8,742 bases of DNA from an uncultured Bacilli bacterium (GCA_947630415.1 CANRHM010000051.1:1-8742); one strand, 5' to 3'. Positions 1 through 6,437 are shown, counted from the stretch's first letter. The notes: generated by a model not told the origin, from the sequence alone. A program made the numbers and translations.

Positions 1-1344
1 CAAAATGAGACTATAACTCCACCAACTGAACCGAATGTGTATAAAGATGAAAGTGGAGCCAATTCTCCAGAATTAGTCGAAGGATTAATACCAGTAAGAT
101 ACGATACTAATAAAAAGACATGGGTAAAAGCAGACTTATATAAAGAATGGTATGATTATGATAATCAAGAATGGGCCAATGCAGTCACAGTCAAAGAAAC
201 AGGAACTTCTAATAGAACTGACTATATGAATGCTGCACCTGGAACCCCAATTAATATGGAAGATATCAATACAATGTGGGTCTGGATTCCAAGATATGAA
301 TATGATTATATAAGTATACAAAATGCAGGGGGAGAAATGAGTTCATGTCGTAGAGGTACTACAGACTTCGATTGTTATACAAATCCAGAAGCAATAAATA
401 TAAAATTTATAAGTAAGGATGTAACTTCAGCAGATGAAAACAATTATAAAGTACATCCAGCATTTGATTTTGGAGGAGAACAATTAGAAGGATTTTGGTA
501 TGGAAAGTTTGAAACAAGTAGTAAAGAACCATGTAATGCCATCGATGGTTACGTAAATAATCTGTGTGATCAAGAAACTTATACTCCACAAATAATACCA
601 GGAGTACCTTCGTGGGTAAGAATAAGAGTGTCAACTGCGTTTATTGTATCCCAAAGCATGGTGAACGAGCATACAAATGAATATGGATTTGGAGATAACA
701 CAGATACGCATGTAAGTAAGAATAGAGAATGGGGAGCAGTAACTTATTTATCTCAAAGTAGGTATGGAAAATATTATATAGATCAACAAGAGATGGGTAT
801 AAATATTTGTGAAAGTTATCAAACAGGTGTAGCAAAATGTAATGAGGCTTATAATTCGGAAAATGGACAAAAAACATCCACAACTGGAAATATCACAGGA
901 GTCTATGATATGAATGGCGGAACGTGGGAATACGTTATGGGTGTTCTTGCAGATGAAGAAGGAAAACCTAGAAGTGGAAATAGTGTAGGAGCTAATTCAG
1001 GATATAACGGAGTATTACATAAAGGGGAGCCAATATCTGAAGGAAGAAATTTTCCGGATGAGAAATATTATGATTTATATACAACTACTGATCCTAATTC
1101 TTATGATGGCAGTTTATCAGCAACAGCATGTGATGGAAAAGTATGTTATGGACATGCCCTATCAGAAACTATGGGATGGTATAGTGATTCTCCTAATTTT
1201 CTATATTCCTTTAATCCATGGCTTTCTCGTGGGGGAGATTCCTTGATTGGAGAGTTTTCAGGTAATTATTCATTTGCTGGTAATGGTGGTAATGCTCAAA
1301 CTTATACTTCATTCCGTATTGTGCTCGTTAGTACTAAAGTATAA
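1..1344 (+). CDS. Large surface-type protein with C-terminal FGE-sulfatase/C-type-lectin-like fold (5' partial)
   Basis: The frame is open from the first base (Q-N-E-T-I-T-P-P...), so the gene starts outside the window. The GTG at 37 is not a credible start: it has no Shine-Dalgarno and sits in a Pro/Thr-rich linker. In window codon numbering, the recognisable segments are MWVWIPRYEY (92-101), GFWYGKFE (164-171), WGAVTYLS (from 244), GVYDMNGGTWEYVMG (300-314) and the terminal SRGG...SFRIVLV (409-443). The 'DMNGGxWEYV' and 'RGG...SFR' signatures are those of the formylglycine-generating-enzyme/sulfatase-modifying-factor superfamily, which shares the C-type lectin fold. The cysteine that would follow SFR in active FGE is absent, so a binding or structural role is more likely than catalysis. 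Proteins of this kind in gut Bacillota often carry a secretion or pilin-like N terminus, but that part is not visible here. Ligand and partner are unknown. Fold call fairly sure; function unknown. Confidence 0.8.
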   Translation, partial: QNETITPPTEPNVYKDESGANSPELVEGLIPVRYDTNKKTWVKADLYKEWYDYDNQEWANAVTVKETGTSNRTDYMNAAPGTPINMEDINTMWVWIPRYEYDYISIQNAGGEMSSCRRGTTDFDCYTNPEAINIKFISKDVTSADENNYKVHPAFDFGGEQLEGFWYGKFETSSKEPCNAIDGYVNNLCDQETYTPQIIPGVPSWVRIRVSTAFIVSQSMVNEHTNEYGFGDNTDTHVSKNREWGAVTYLSQSRYGKYYIDQQEMGINICESYQTGVAKCNEAYNSENGQKTSTTGNITGVYDMNGGTWEYVMGVLADEEGKPRSGNSVGANSGYNGVLHKGEPISEGRNFPDEKYYDLYTTTDPNSYDGSLSATACDGKVCYGHALSETMGWYSDSPNFLYSFNPWLSRGGDSLIGEFSGNYSFAGNGGNAQTYTSFRIVLVSTKV

Positions 1345-1389
1345 CAGACTTTTATATTTAAGGATGAGAACTTTAATAAGCTAACGGTT

Positions 1390-1424
1390 AAAATAAGGCA
1401 ACGCCAAAACGTTGCTTTATTTTT
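1390..1424. terminator. Bidirectional rho-independent terminator
   Basis: A 14-bp inverted repeat (1390-1403 with 1410-1423, one G-U pair) closes a 6-nt loop CCAAAA. The GC-rich core GCAACG/CGTTGC is flanked by A-tracts on the left and T-tracts on the right, so the hairpin carries a U-run in both directions. It lies between convergent genes: it ends the plus-strand surface-protein gene, and the final codons and stop of the minus-strand activase gene (stop at 1419-1417) lie inside the right arm. Confidence 0.88.
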
Positions 1425-2367
1425 TGATGGCACCTACTTCACAACGATTGCCATAAGAATCGATTAATTCGTTGTTTCTAAGAATAGAAATAATTTCACA
1501 GTGATTAGGACAATGACTACACTCAGAACCTATAGTTTTAAAATTATAATCCTTAATACTAAAAGTAAAAGGTTTCTTTAGATTCGTTCGTTGTGCTAGA
1601 ATGGCAACACCTAAGGCACCCATTAAGTGTCCATCTTTATCTGTGATAATATTTTCGCCTAGAATTTCTTCAAAGGCTTTTTTAACACCTTTATTTTTAC
1701 TGACGCCTCCTTGAAAGATAATAGGGGACATAATTTTTTTCCCTTTACCTACGTTATTTAAATAATTTAGAGCAACACTTTTACAAAGTCCTGCAATAAT
1801 ATCTTCTTTGGCGTATCCCATTTGGGCTTTATGAACTAAATCACTTTCAGCAAACACAGTGCAACGAGCGGCAATTTTAGTAGGATTTTGACTGGTTAGA
1901 GCAATATCTCCAAATTGTTCTACCGGAATATGGAGTCGTTCTGCTTGACTCGATAAGAAAGCACCGGTTCCCGCTGCACACAAGGTATTCATGGCATAAT
2001 CGGTGACAATGCCCCTATCAATTAAAATAATTTTAGAGTCTTGTCCGCCAATTTCTAGAATCGTTCTAACATCGGGATGCCTGGATAAGGTTCCTACCGC
2101 ATGAGCGGTTATTTCATTTTTGATTAATACGGCATCGAGCATAGAACCAATAAGTCTTCTTGCCGATCCTGTAGTACCCACCCCAACAATTTGAATATTC
2201 TTTTTTTGACAAGATTTCTCTAGACTATTTAATAATCTTTTTACGGCATCGATGGGGTTCCCATTGGTCCAAAGGTAATCTTGGGCGATGATGTTTTGCT
2301 TTTTATCAATAACCACTCCTTTAGTGGAAATGGAACCGATATCGATTCCTAAATAACATTCATTCAT
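1417..2367 (-). CDS. BadF/BadG/BcrA/HgdC-family ATPase (2-hydroxyacyl-CoA dehydratase activase-like)
   Basis: This 316-aa protein belongs to the ASKHA ATPases that couple ATP hydrolysis to injection of one low-potential electron into a partner enzyme. Visible motifs are the phosphate loop GIDIGSISTKGVV (7-19), GTTGSARR (64-71), EIGGQDSK (105-112), NTLCAAGTGAFLSS (127-140) and FQGGVSKNKGV (218-228). Cys130 and Cys169 (in AARCTVFAES) match the two cysteines per subunit that hold the [4Fe-4S] cluster shared by the HgdC dimer. A C-terminal extension of about 45 residues carries CxxCxxxC (283, 286, 290) plus Cys309, as seen in the larger fused activases rather than in short HgdC. The start is set by AAAGGAAG about 8 nt upstream. 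The start codon overlaps the end of the preceding gene by 8 bp, implying translational coupling. It is the last gene of a three-gene operon. The substrate of the system cannot be told from sequence. Confidence 0.92.
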   Translation of the reverse strand: MNECYLGIDIGSISTKGVVIDKKQNIIAQDYLWTNGNPIDAVKRLLNSLEKSCQKKNIQIVGVGTTGSARRLIGSMLDAVLIKNEITAHAVGTLSRHPDVRTILEIGGQDSKIILIDRGIVTDYAMNTLCAAGTGAFLSSQAERLHIPVEQFGDIALTSQNPTKIAARCTVFAESDLVHKAQMGYAKEDIIAGLCKSVALNYLNNVGKGKKIMSPIIFQGGVSKNKGVKKAFEEILGENIITDKDGHLMGALGVAILAQRTNLKKPFTFSIKDYNFKTIGSECSHCPNHCEIISILRNNELIDSYGNRCEVGAIKK

Positions 2368-3439
2368 TTTTTTCTTCCTTTCGCATTTTTAACATATCGT
2401 AAAACGCTTCCAATCTCGTTTTAATGCCTACTTCGCTCGTGTTACTATCAAAACTAAAATAAATAATAGGAAGGTCTAAGTCAGAGCAAATCTTAGCAAT
2501 AATAGGCATGGCTCCAATTTCAGGCGTACAACCAAACGGTTTGATATGTATAACACCATCGTAACCTTGTTCTTTTAATAAAAGGCAACGTGCTACATTA
2601 TCCATTCCGTCGGCTCCAATCGTATATTTGCAATACTTAGATATTTTCTTTAAATACTTCTTTTCGGCATGCACCTTTTGAAAAAGTAAATACGTTAAAT
2701 CGGTAAAACGTTTTACTTCGATATTCATTTTAGCTAATTCTTTTTCTAGGAAATAATTAGAAAAAGGTTCCATCGAAGAGTAGAGTTCTCCAATAATTCC
2801 TACTTTTAAACAATTATTAGGTTTTTCTATTGGGATTTCTTTAAACTTCTTTTTATATTTATGGTAGGTTAGAGATAATCCTATAAAGGTATGTACTTTA
2901 GAAAACTTTTGTAACATTTCTTTTTGTAGTTTTTCAAAACGTCCTTTCCTCTTTTCAAAACCAATATTACTTCTTATAAAGTGATCTATTTTATCCATAT
3001 CTTGAACCATCTTTAAAGCAAGTAACGTAAAATAGGCATATTTGATGAACGATAGCTTAGGTTCAATCTGTTTTAAGGTTTTATAGAGATAGGTAGGAGC
3101 AAAGTAACGTTGGTTTAGAAGCGTATAAAATTTAAAATGGTAACCTAAGTCCTTTAAAATTTGTTCTTGTACTTCCGCATAGTAGCCGTATCTGCAACCT
3201 CCTCCTGCTTGGACTAGAATGGTGGCACCGTTTTCAAGGGATTCAATAAAGTTTCCTAAATTGTATTTAAAAGGAATACAGACAAAGTCAGGACTATATT
3301 TGGTTCCAAGTTCAATGGTTTTCTTGGTGATGGGAGGTGCCATTTTGATGTCTTTTTTCAATAATTTTTTAAGAAGGAAAGTAAAAGGAACATAGTAGTT
3401 ACCTAATTGAGGAAAACTAACGATTTCTTGCTTTTTCAT
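2360..3439 (-). CDS. 2-hydroxyglutaryl-CoA dehydratase D-component-like protein (activase-related)
   Basis: The 359-aa protein starts MKKQEIVSFPQLGNYY. I chose the ATG at 3439 because a clear AAAGGAAA lies just upstream and the family conservation (FPxxGNYY) begins right after it; an in-frame ATG at 3481 would add 14 unconserved residues. Family signatures are PPITKKTIELGTKYSP (35-50), CIPFKYNLGN (54-63), GGGCRYGYYAEVQ (79-91), GADGMDNVARC (275-285), PFGCTPE (301-307) and DSNTSEVGIKTRLEAFYD (331-348). Cys54, Cys82 and Cys304 are candidate iron-sulfur ligands. This is the HGD-D/HgdB-type fold, which in known enzymes binds a [4Fe-4S] cluster and accepts an electron from the activase; members of this branch mostly have no assigned substrate. 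It overlaps the upstream gene by 23 bp and the downstream activase by 8 bp, so the three are co-expressed. Stop is TGA. Confidence 0.88.
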   Translation of the reverse strand: MKKQEIVSFPQLGNYYVPFTFLLKKLLKKDIKMAPPITKKTIELGTKYSPDFVCIPFKYNLGNFIESLENGATILVQAGGGCRYGYYAEVQEQILKDLGYHFKFYTLLNQRYFAPTYLYKTLKQIEPKLSFIKYAYFTLLALKMVQDMDKIDHFIRSNIGFEKRKGRFEKLQKEMLQKFSKVHTFIGLSLTYHKYKKKFKEIPIEKPNNCLKVGIIGELYSSMEPFSNYFLEKELAKMNIEVKRFTDLTYLLFQKVHAEKKYLKKISKYCKYTIGADGMDNVARCLLLKEQGYDGVIHIKPFGCTPEIGAMPIIAKICSDLDLPIIYFSFDSNTSEVGIKTRLEAFYDMLKMRKEEKNE

Positions 3440-4346
3440 GATTGTTTTTCCTTTCTTTGATAATATCGATAAAACTTTCAAGACGGGTAATGAGACCTAC
3501 GGAACTACTTAATTCATCTCGAATTAAAAATAGAAGGGGAACATCCTTTACTTTATGAAGAATCATTTCATTCGCTAAGGAGTCGGGACCACAAGGAAAA
3601 GAAGTAATGACAATCACCCCATCGATTTCTTTTTTATAGTGATTAAGGGAAGCAATGATTTCTTTGTTGTAAGTCCAATACATCTCTTTGCTAATAGAGG
3701 CGGCATCACTTTCGATATTTTTGGTGTCGTATCGATCGGAATACAAGACATTGATTTTTTCTTTTTTGAGATAATCTACGATTTCTCCTGCAATATATTT
3801 GTCATAAAGATTATAAGGATGTCCTACTAAGAGCATTTTTAAATTGTTTTGTTTTAGTAAAACACTTTGCCGGTCCACGTCATCTAGCTTTTTGGCTTCA
3901 CTAAATCGTTTGGCATCAAAATAAGCATGGGCACTTTCCTGATACGAAAAACCTAAAGATTTTCCTAGTGCAAGAAAAGCTTCAAATTCACTTTGTTTTT
4001 GTTCTACATCGACATTATAGGAAAGAATAGGTGTGTTAAAGAGATTTCTAGTTAAATCGTAAAGACACGAAAAGTTGGTACAAAGTTTTTCTTTCTTTTT
4101 GACACATACTAAGCGTGGTACTAAAATGTAGTCACATTTACCTATCAAACTTTCGACATGTCCCATAAATATTTTTAACGATAAACACGCTTCATCAACG
4201 ACATAACGACTTCCTTTTTCTAGGGTTTCTTTGGTCGTAGGACCACTTATAATCGTCTTAACGGAAAGATTATCAAAGAAACGTTTCCACAACGGATAAT
4301 ACTTGTAATAAAGTAAAGCTCTAGGAATTCCTACCACGATATTCAT
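3417..4346 (-). CDS. DUF2229/HGD-D-like activase-related protein, first gene of the operon
   Basis: The 309-aa protein begins MNIVVGIPRALLYYKYYPLW, the characteristic N terminus of the DUF2229 region of acyl-CoA dehydratase activase-related proteins. The start at 4346 is preferred over the ATG at 4358, because the Shine-Dalgarno GAGGG (4356-4352) overlaps that earlier codon and sits 5 nt before the chosen one. Other family marks are VDEACLSLK (50-58), GHVESL (62-67), DYILVPR (72-78), FPCGPDS (250-256) and SSVGLITRLESFID (281-294). Cysteines 54, 81, 89, 94 and 252 could ligate a cluster. Its C-terminal 'D...SSVGLxTRLESFxD' parallels 'D...SEVGIKTRLEAFYD' in the next gene, suggesting that the two are distant paralogues forming a heteromer, as HgdA/HgdB do; that is inference. 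It overlaps the next gene by 23 bp in another frame. Confidence 0.88.
   Translation of the reverse strand: MNIVVGIPRALLYYKYYPLWKRFFDNLSVKTIISGPTTKETLEKGSRYVVDEACLSLKIFMGHVESLIGKCDYILVPRLVCVKKKEKLCTNFSCLYDLTRNLFNTPILSYNVDVEQKQSEFEAFLALGKSLGFSYQESAHAYFDAKRFSEAKKLDDVDRQSVLLKQNNLKMLLVGHPYNLYDKYIAGEIVDYLKKEKINVLYSDRYDTKNIESDAASISKEMYWTYNKEIIASLNHYKKEIDGVIVITSFPCGPDSLANEMILHKVKDVPLLFLIRDELSSSVGLITRLESFIDIIKERKNNHEKARNR
3447..3454 (-). promoter_or_regulatory. Shine-Dalgarno that sets the HGD-D-like start
   Basis: AAAGGAAA on the minus strand lies 7 nt before the ATG at 3439, inside the last codons of the upstream gene. It supports the 3439 start over the upstream in-frame ATG at 3481. Confidence 0.7.
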
Positions 4347-4351
4347 AAGAT

Positions 4352-4356
4352 CCCTC
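4352..4356 (-). promoter_or_regulatory. Shine-Dalgarno that sets the DUF2229 start
   Basis: GAGGG on the minus strand is 5 nt before the ATG at 4346. It overlaps the alternative in-frame ATG at 4358-4356, so initiation at the downstream ATG is more likely. Confidence 0.7.
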
Positions 4357-4366
4357 ATTTCTTTTT

Positions 4367-4372
4367 ACTATA
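4367..4372 (-). promoter_or_regulatory. Candidate -10 element for the dehydratase-like operon
   Basis: TATAGT on the minus strand would put the transcript start near 4360, about 14 nt before the start codon. No good -35 is present at 16-18 bp (only TTCTAT-like), so this promoter is weak, activator-dependent or misassigned. Confidence 0.35.
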
Positions 4373-4405
4373 TGAAAAGGATTTTTTGAATAGAAGTAAA
4401 ACCCA

Positions 4406-4434
4406 TCGACAAGAGATAAAATATTTTCTATAAT
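4406..4434 (+). promoter_or_regulatory. Sigma-A type promoter abutting the ylmH-like gene
   Basis: TCGACA (4406-4411), a 17-bp spacer, and a perfect TATAAT (4429-4434). Only AGGAGT separates the -10 from the ATG at 4441, so the expected transcript start is at or next to the start codon. Confidence 0.65.
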
Positions 4435-4440
4435 AGGAGT

Positions 4441-5187
4441 ATGAAAACATTCGATTTACCTAAAAATTTAACGAAAGAAGATCACTTTTTGCTTTCGCAT
4501 ATTCTAGACGGTTATCAAAAATATAAAATGACTCATAAAAGTGAAGTTGCATTCTTTTTAGATGAGTACAAGCAAAAACTTTTTCTTCCTTTTCTTTTGG
4601 CTAGAAAGATTCCTTTTAAACTCTATGCACCTCATCCTTTATGTACTAAAAAGGTGATTTATTTTGGAGAAGAAGATTCTTTAGTAACCATTTATTATCT
4701 TGATAATCAGTTTTATCATTTAAGACATAAAGATATTTTAGGAAGTCTATTTGCCTTAGGACTTACTTATGAAGTGATAGGAGATATCTTTGTAGAAGAA
4801 GACAGGGCCTATTTTGTTGTTTTAAAAAAGATTGAGACAATTATCGATCAAGAGCTAAAACAGATTGGAAATAAAAATGTAGTCTTAGAAAAAAGGGAAG
4901 AAATTCTTTTAGAAGAAGAACATTACGAAACATTATCTCTCTTTGTTGCTAGTAACAGACTCGATTTAGTTTTAGCAAGACTTATTCCTTGTAGTAGAAA
5001 ACAAGCTATCGATTATTTAGAGAATCATAAAGTGTTTTTAAATAATCAAGAGATTAGAAATGCAAGTTACTTTGTTCAACAAGAAGATATTTTATCGATT
5101 CGTACCGTTGGAAAATTTAAAATAGGAATGGTTACCGGGAAAACAAAAAGCAATAAATTGATTTTAGAAGTTATAAAATATCGATAA
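4441..5187 (+). CDS. ylmH: YlmH-family S4-domain RNA-binding protein
   Basis: The length of 248 aa is normal for YlmH. The N-terminal half contains the family pattern LSHILDGYQK...SEVAFFLDEYKQ (18-45) and the highly typical HKDILGSLFALGLTYEVIGD (96-115). The C-terminal S4 RNA-binding domain spans about 168-228 (SNRLDLVLARLI, SRKQAIDYLENHKVFLNN, ...QEDILSIRTVGKFKI). In Bacillus, YlmH binds the large ribosomal subunit carrying peptidyl-tRNA and has been linked to rescue and quality control of stalled ribosomes; in many Bacillota its gene sits in the ylm-divIVA division cluster. Here none of those neighbours is present: it stands alone, divergent from the dehydratase-like operon. The start at 4441 has AGGAG directly before it and matches the family N terminus. 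Cytoplasmic, no membrane segment. Confidence 0.87.
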   Translation: MKTFDLPKNLTKEDHFLLSHILDGYQKYKMTHKSEVAFFLDEYKQKLFLPFLLARKIPFKLYAPHPLCTKKVIYFGEEDSLVTIYYLDNQFYHLRHKDILGSLFALGLTYEVIGDIFVEEDRAYFVVLKKIETIIDQELKQIGNKNVVLEKREEILLEEEHYETLSLFVASNRLDLVLARLIPCSRKQAIDYLENHKVFLNNQEIRNASYFVQQEDILSIRTVGKFKIGMVTGKTKSNKLILEVIKYR

Positions 5188-5198
5188 TTTGTTATTTT

Positions 5199-5229
5199 TT
5201 GTTTCATTTTGTCTAAAATTTGTTATAAT
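5199..5229 (+). promoter_or_regulatory. Extended -10 promoter for the thioredoxin/PH unit
   Basis: TGTTATAAT (5221-5229) is an extended -10 with a perfect TATAAT. The -35 is poor: TTGTTT (5199-5204) with a 19-bp spacer, or GTTTCA (5201-5206) with 17. Expected start is near 5236, right at the GAGAGG Shine-Dalgarno (5236-5241). Confidence 0.6.
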
Positions 5230-5246
5230 CAAAGAGAGAGGATGAT

Positions 5247-5900
5247 ATGATGAAAGAATATTATAAGATTTTAAAAGTAAAAGAAGATGCTAGTAACAAA
5301 GAAATAAATGAAAGTTATCATAAGTTAAAGAAAGAATACAAAGGAAATGATAAAAAACTAGCCAAATTAGAAGAAGCTTATCTTGCTTTAACTAAAGAAG
5401 AGAAAAAAGAATCGAAAGAACTTTCTAAAAAACAAGAAAAACTTTTTAAAACGGTGATTGGTGTTTTAGTAGGAGCAATTGTATTGGTAGGACTTTTCTT
5501 AATTTCTGAAAAGGCAGGAATTACTGCTCAAGTGGCTTCTAAAGCATTAACAGATATCACGTATTCTGAATTTGAAGAACTTTCTAAAAAAGAAGAGAAG
5601 ACGGTAGTTGTCATTGGAAGACCAACCTGCCCTCAATGTGTTATTTATAAACCTATTGTTGAAAAAGTAAATGCAAAATACGACTTAGATATTAAATATT
5701 TAAATACCGATGAATTTGCAAATGAAGATAAGGTTAAGTTCCTTGTGTTTGATAATCAGGTAAGTGGTGCACAAAATGGTATTTCAACCCCTATGACTTT
5801 TATTGTAAGCGATAGTAAAATCGTGGATAGAATCGATGGTAGAGTAGATCAGACGCAATTAGAATCTTTCTTGAGTAAGAATCAAATGCTTCCAGAGTAG
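5247..5900 (+). CDS. Membrane-anchored thioredoxin-like protein with degenerate N-terminal J-domain
   Basis: 217 aa with three parts. Residues 3-55 read as a J-domain (YYKILKVKEDASNKEINESY ... LAKLEEAYLALTKEEKK), but the invariant HPD loop is replaced by KGN (32-34), so it should not stimulate DnaK normally. Residues about 67-87 form one membrane helix, preceded by a lysine-rich stretch that predicts N terminus inside. Residues about 103-213 form a thioredoxin fold with the redox site Cys128-Pro-Gln-Cys131 (within IGRPTCPQC) and the cis-proline TP (181-182) in ISTPMTFIV. By the positive-inside rule the redox domain faces outside, suggesting a role in extracytoplasmic thiol-disulfide chemistry; the partner is unknown. 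ATGs at 5247 and 5250 are both usable with GAGAGG. It is followed after 8 nt by the PH-like gene, so the two are co-transcribed. Domain calls are strong, the role is inferred. Confidence 0.82.
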   Translation: MMKEYYKILKVKEDASNKEINESYHKLKKEYKGNDKKLAKLEEAYLALTKEEKKESKELSKKQEKLFKTVIGVLVGAIVLVGLFLISEKAGITAQVASKALTDITYSEFEELSKKEEKTVVVIGRPTCPQCVIYKPIVEKVNAKYDLDIKYLNTDEFANEDKVKFLVFDNQVSGAQNGISTPMTFIVSDSKIVDRIDGRVDQTQLESFLSKNQMLPE

Positions 5901-5908
5901 GAGGAGTT

Positions 5909-6376
5909 ATGAAGAATCAAACCGTTACGGAAATGGCATATGCGTTTAAAAGAAAATACAATCATACCGTTGGGTGGCGTATTCGTAAAAATGCTCGTGT
6001 TATTGAGAATCATTTAAATGAAGGAGAATTTCCTTTATATGTTTTTGTAGCTCAAAAAAATCACGGTGTATTCGATTTCTTTCAAACGGCTGTCATTGCG
6101 CTTACCAATAAACGTATTTTAATTGGAAGAGATCGCGTTGTGATTGGTTACTTTTTAGATGGCGTTACCCCGGATATGTTTAACGATTTAAGAATTGCCT
6201 CAGGTCTTCTTTGGGGAAGAGTCATTATCGATACCATTAAAGAACGTATCTGTTTATCTAATATCGATAAAAGAGCACTCGATGAAATTGAAACACATAT
6301 TACTTCCTATATGATGACTGAAAAGAAAAAATATGGACTTCGTCCATCTCAAGAAGAAAGTATAGAATCCGAATAG
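5909..6376 (+). CDS. Small bacterial PH-domain-like protein
   Basis: 155 aa, no signal peptide or membrane helix. The central region ALTNKRILIGRDRVVIGYF (about 64-82) followed by a short strand pattern and an ending amphipathic helix (NIDKRALDEIETHI, about 118-131) resembles bacterial PH-like domains of the YokE/bPH type, where 'LTNKRIL' is a frequent signature. Such domains are thought to bind proteins or membranes; no specific ligand can be named. A strong AGGAGGAG begins inside the stop codon of the preceding gene, 8 nt before this ATG, so it is translated from the same mRNA as the membrane thioredoxin. The gene ends inside its own terminator hairpin (stop TAG at 6374-6376). Confidence 0.6.
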   Translation: MKNQTVTEMAYAFKRKYNHTVGWRIRKNARVIENHLNEGEFPLYVFVAQKNHGVFDFFQTAVIALTNKRILIGRDRVVIGYFLDGVTPDMFNDLRIASGLLWGRVIIDTIKERICLSNIDKRALDEIETHITSYMMTEKKKYGLRPSQEESIESE

Positions 6377-6389
6377 GATTCTTTTTCTT
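6364..6389 (+). terminator. Rho-independent terminator overlapping the end of the PH-like gene
   Basis: AGAATCC (6364-6370) pairs with GGATTCT (6376-6382) over a 5-nt loop GAATA, followed by TTTTCTT. The left arm and loop contain the last sense codons and the stop, so coding and termination signals share the same bases. Confidence 0.8.
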
Positions 6390-6416
6390 AACAAAACAAG
6401 CTTTCCTTGATATAAT
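6388..6416 (+). promoter_or_regulatory. Sigma-A type promoter with extended -10
   Basis: TTAACA (6388-6393), exactly 17 bp, then TATAAT (6411-6416) preceded by TGA. It drives the gene at 6438. The predicted start is near 6423, at the AGGATAGG Shine-Dalgarno. The -35 overlaps the T-tract of the preceding terminator. Confidence 0.75.
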
Positions 6417-6437
6417 AAAAATAGGATAGGTGATTAA

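Noticed and set aside
136..883. Minus-strand open frames opposite the surface protein (61, 75 and 80 aa)
   Set aside because: They mirror the strongly supported plus-strand gene, have low-complexity Ile/Phe/His-rich content and no ribosome-binding context.
1058..1246. 62-aa plus-strand frame inside the surface-protein gene
   Set aside because: Overlaps the conserved region of the real gene in another frame and has no family signature.
1190..1344. Variable repeat of a diversity-generating retroelement
   Set aside because: The fold would fit, but there is no template repeat, accessory gene or reverse transcriptase in the window.
2360..2362. Mycoplasma-type code with TGA as tryptophan
   Set aside because: TGA ends the HGD-D-like gene exactly at the coupled start of the activase gene, and all tryptophans in the genes are TGG.
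3639..3830. 63-aa plus-strand frame opposite the DUF2229 gene
   Set aside because: Antisense shadow of a conserved gene; Phe/Ile-rich composition with no Shine-Dalgarno.
5184..5200. Possible terminator after the ylmH-like gene
   Set aside because: Only ATAA/TTAT can pair before the T-run, an all-AU 4-bp stem too weak to call; the genes may be partly co-transcribed.
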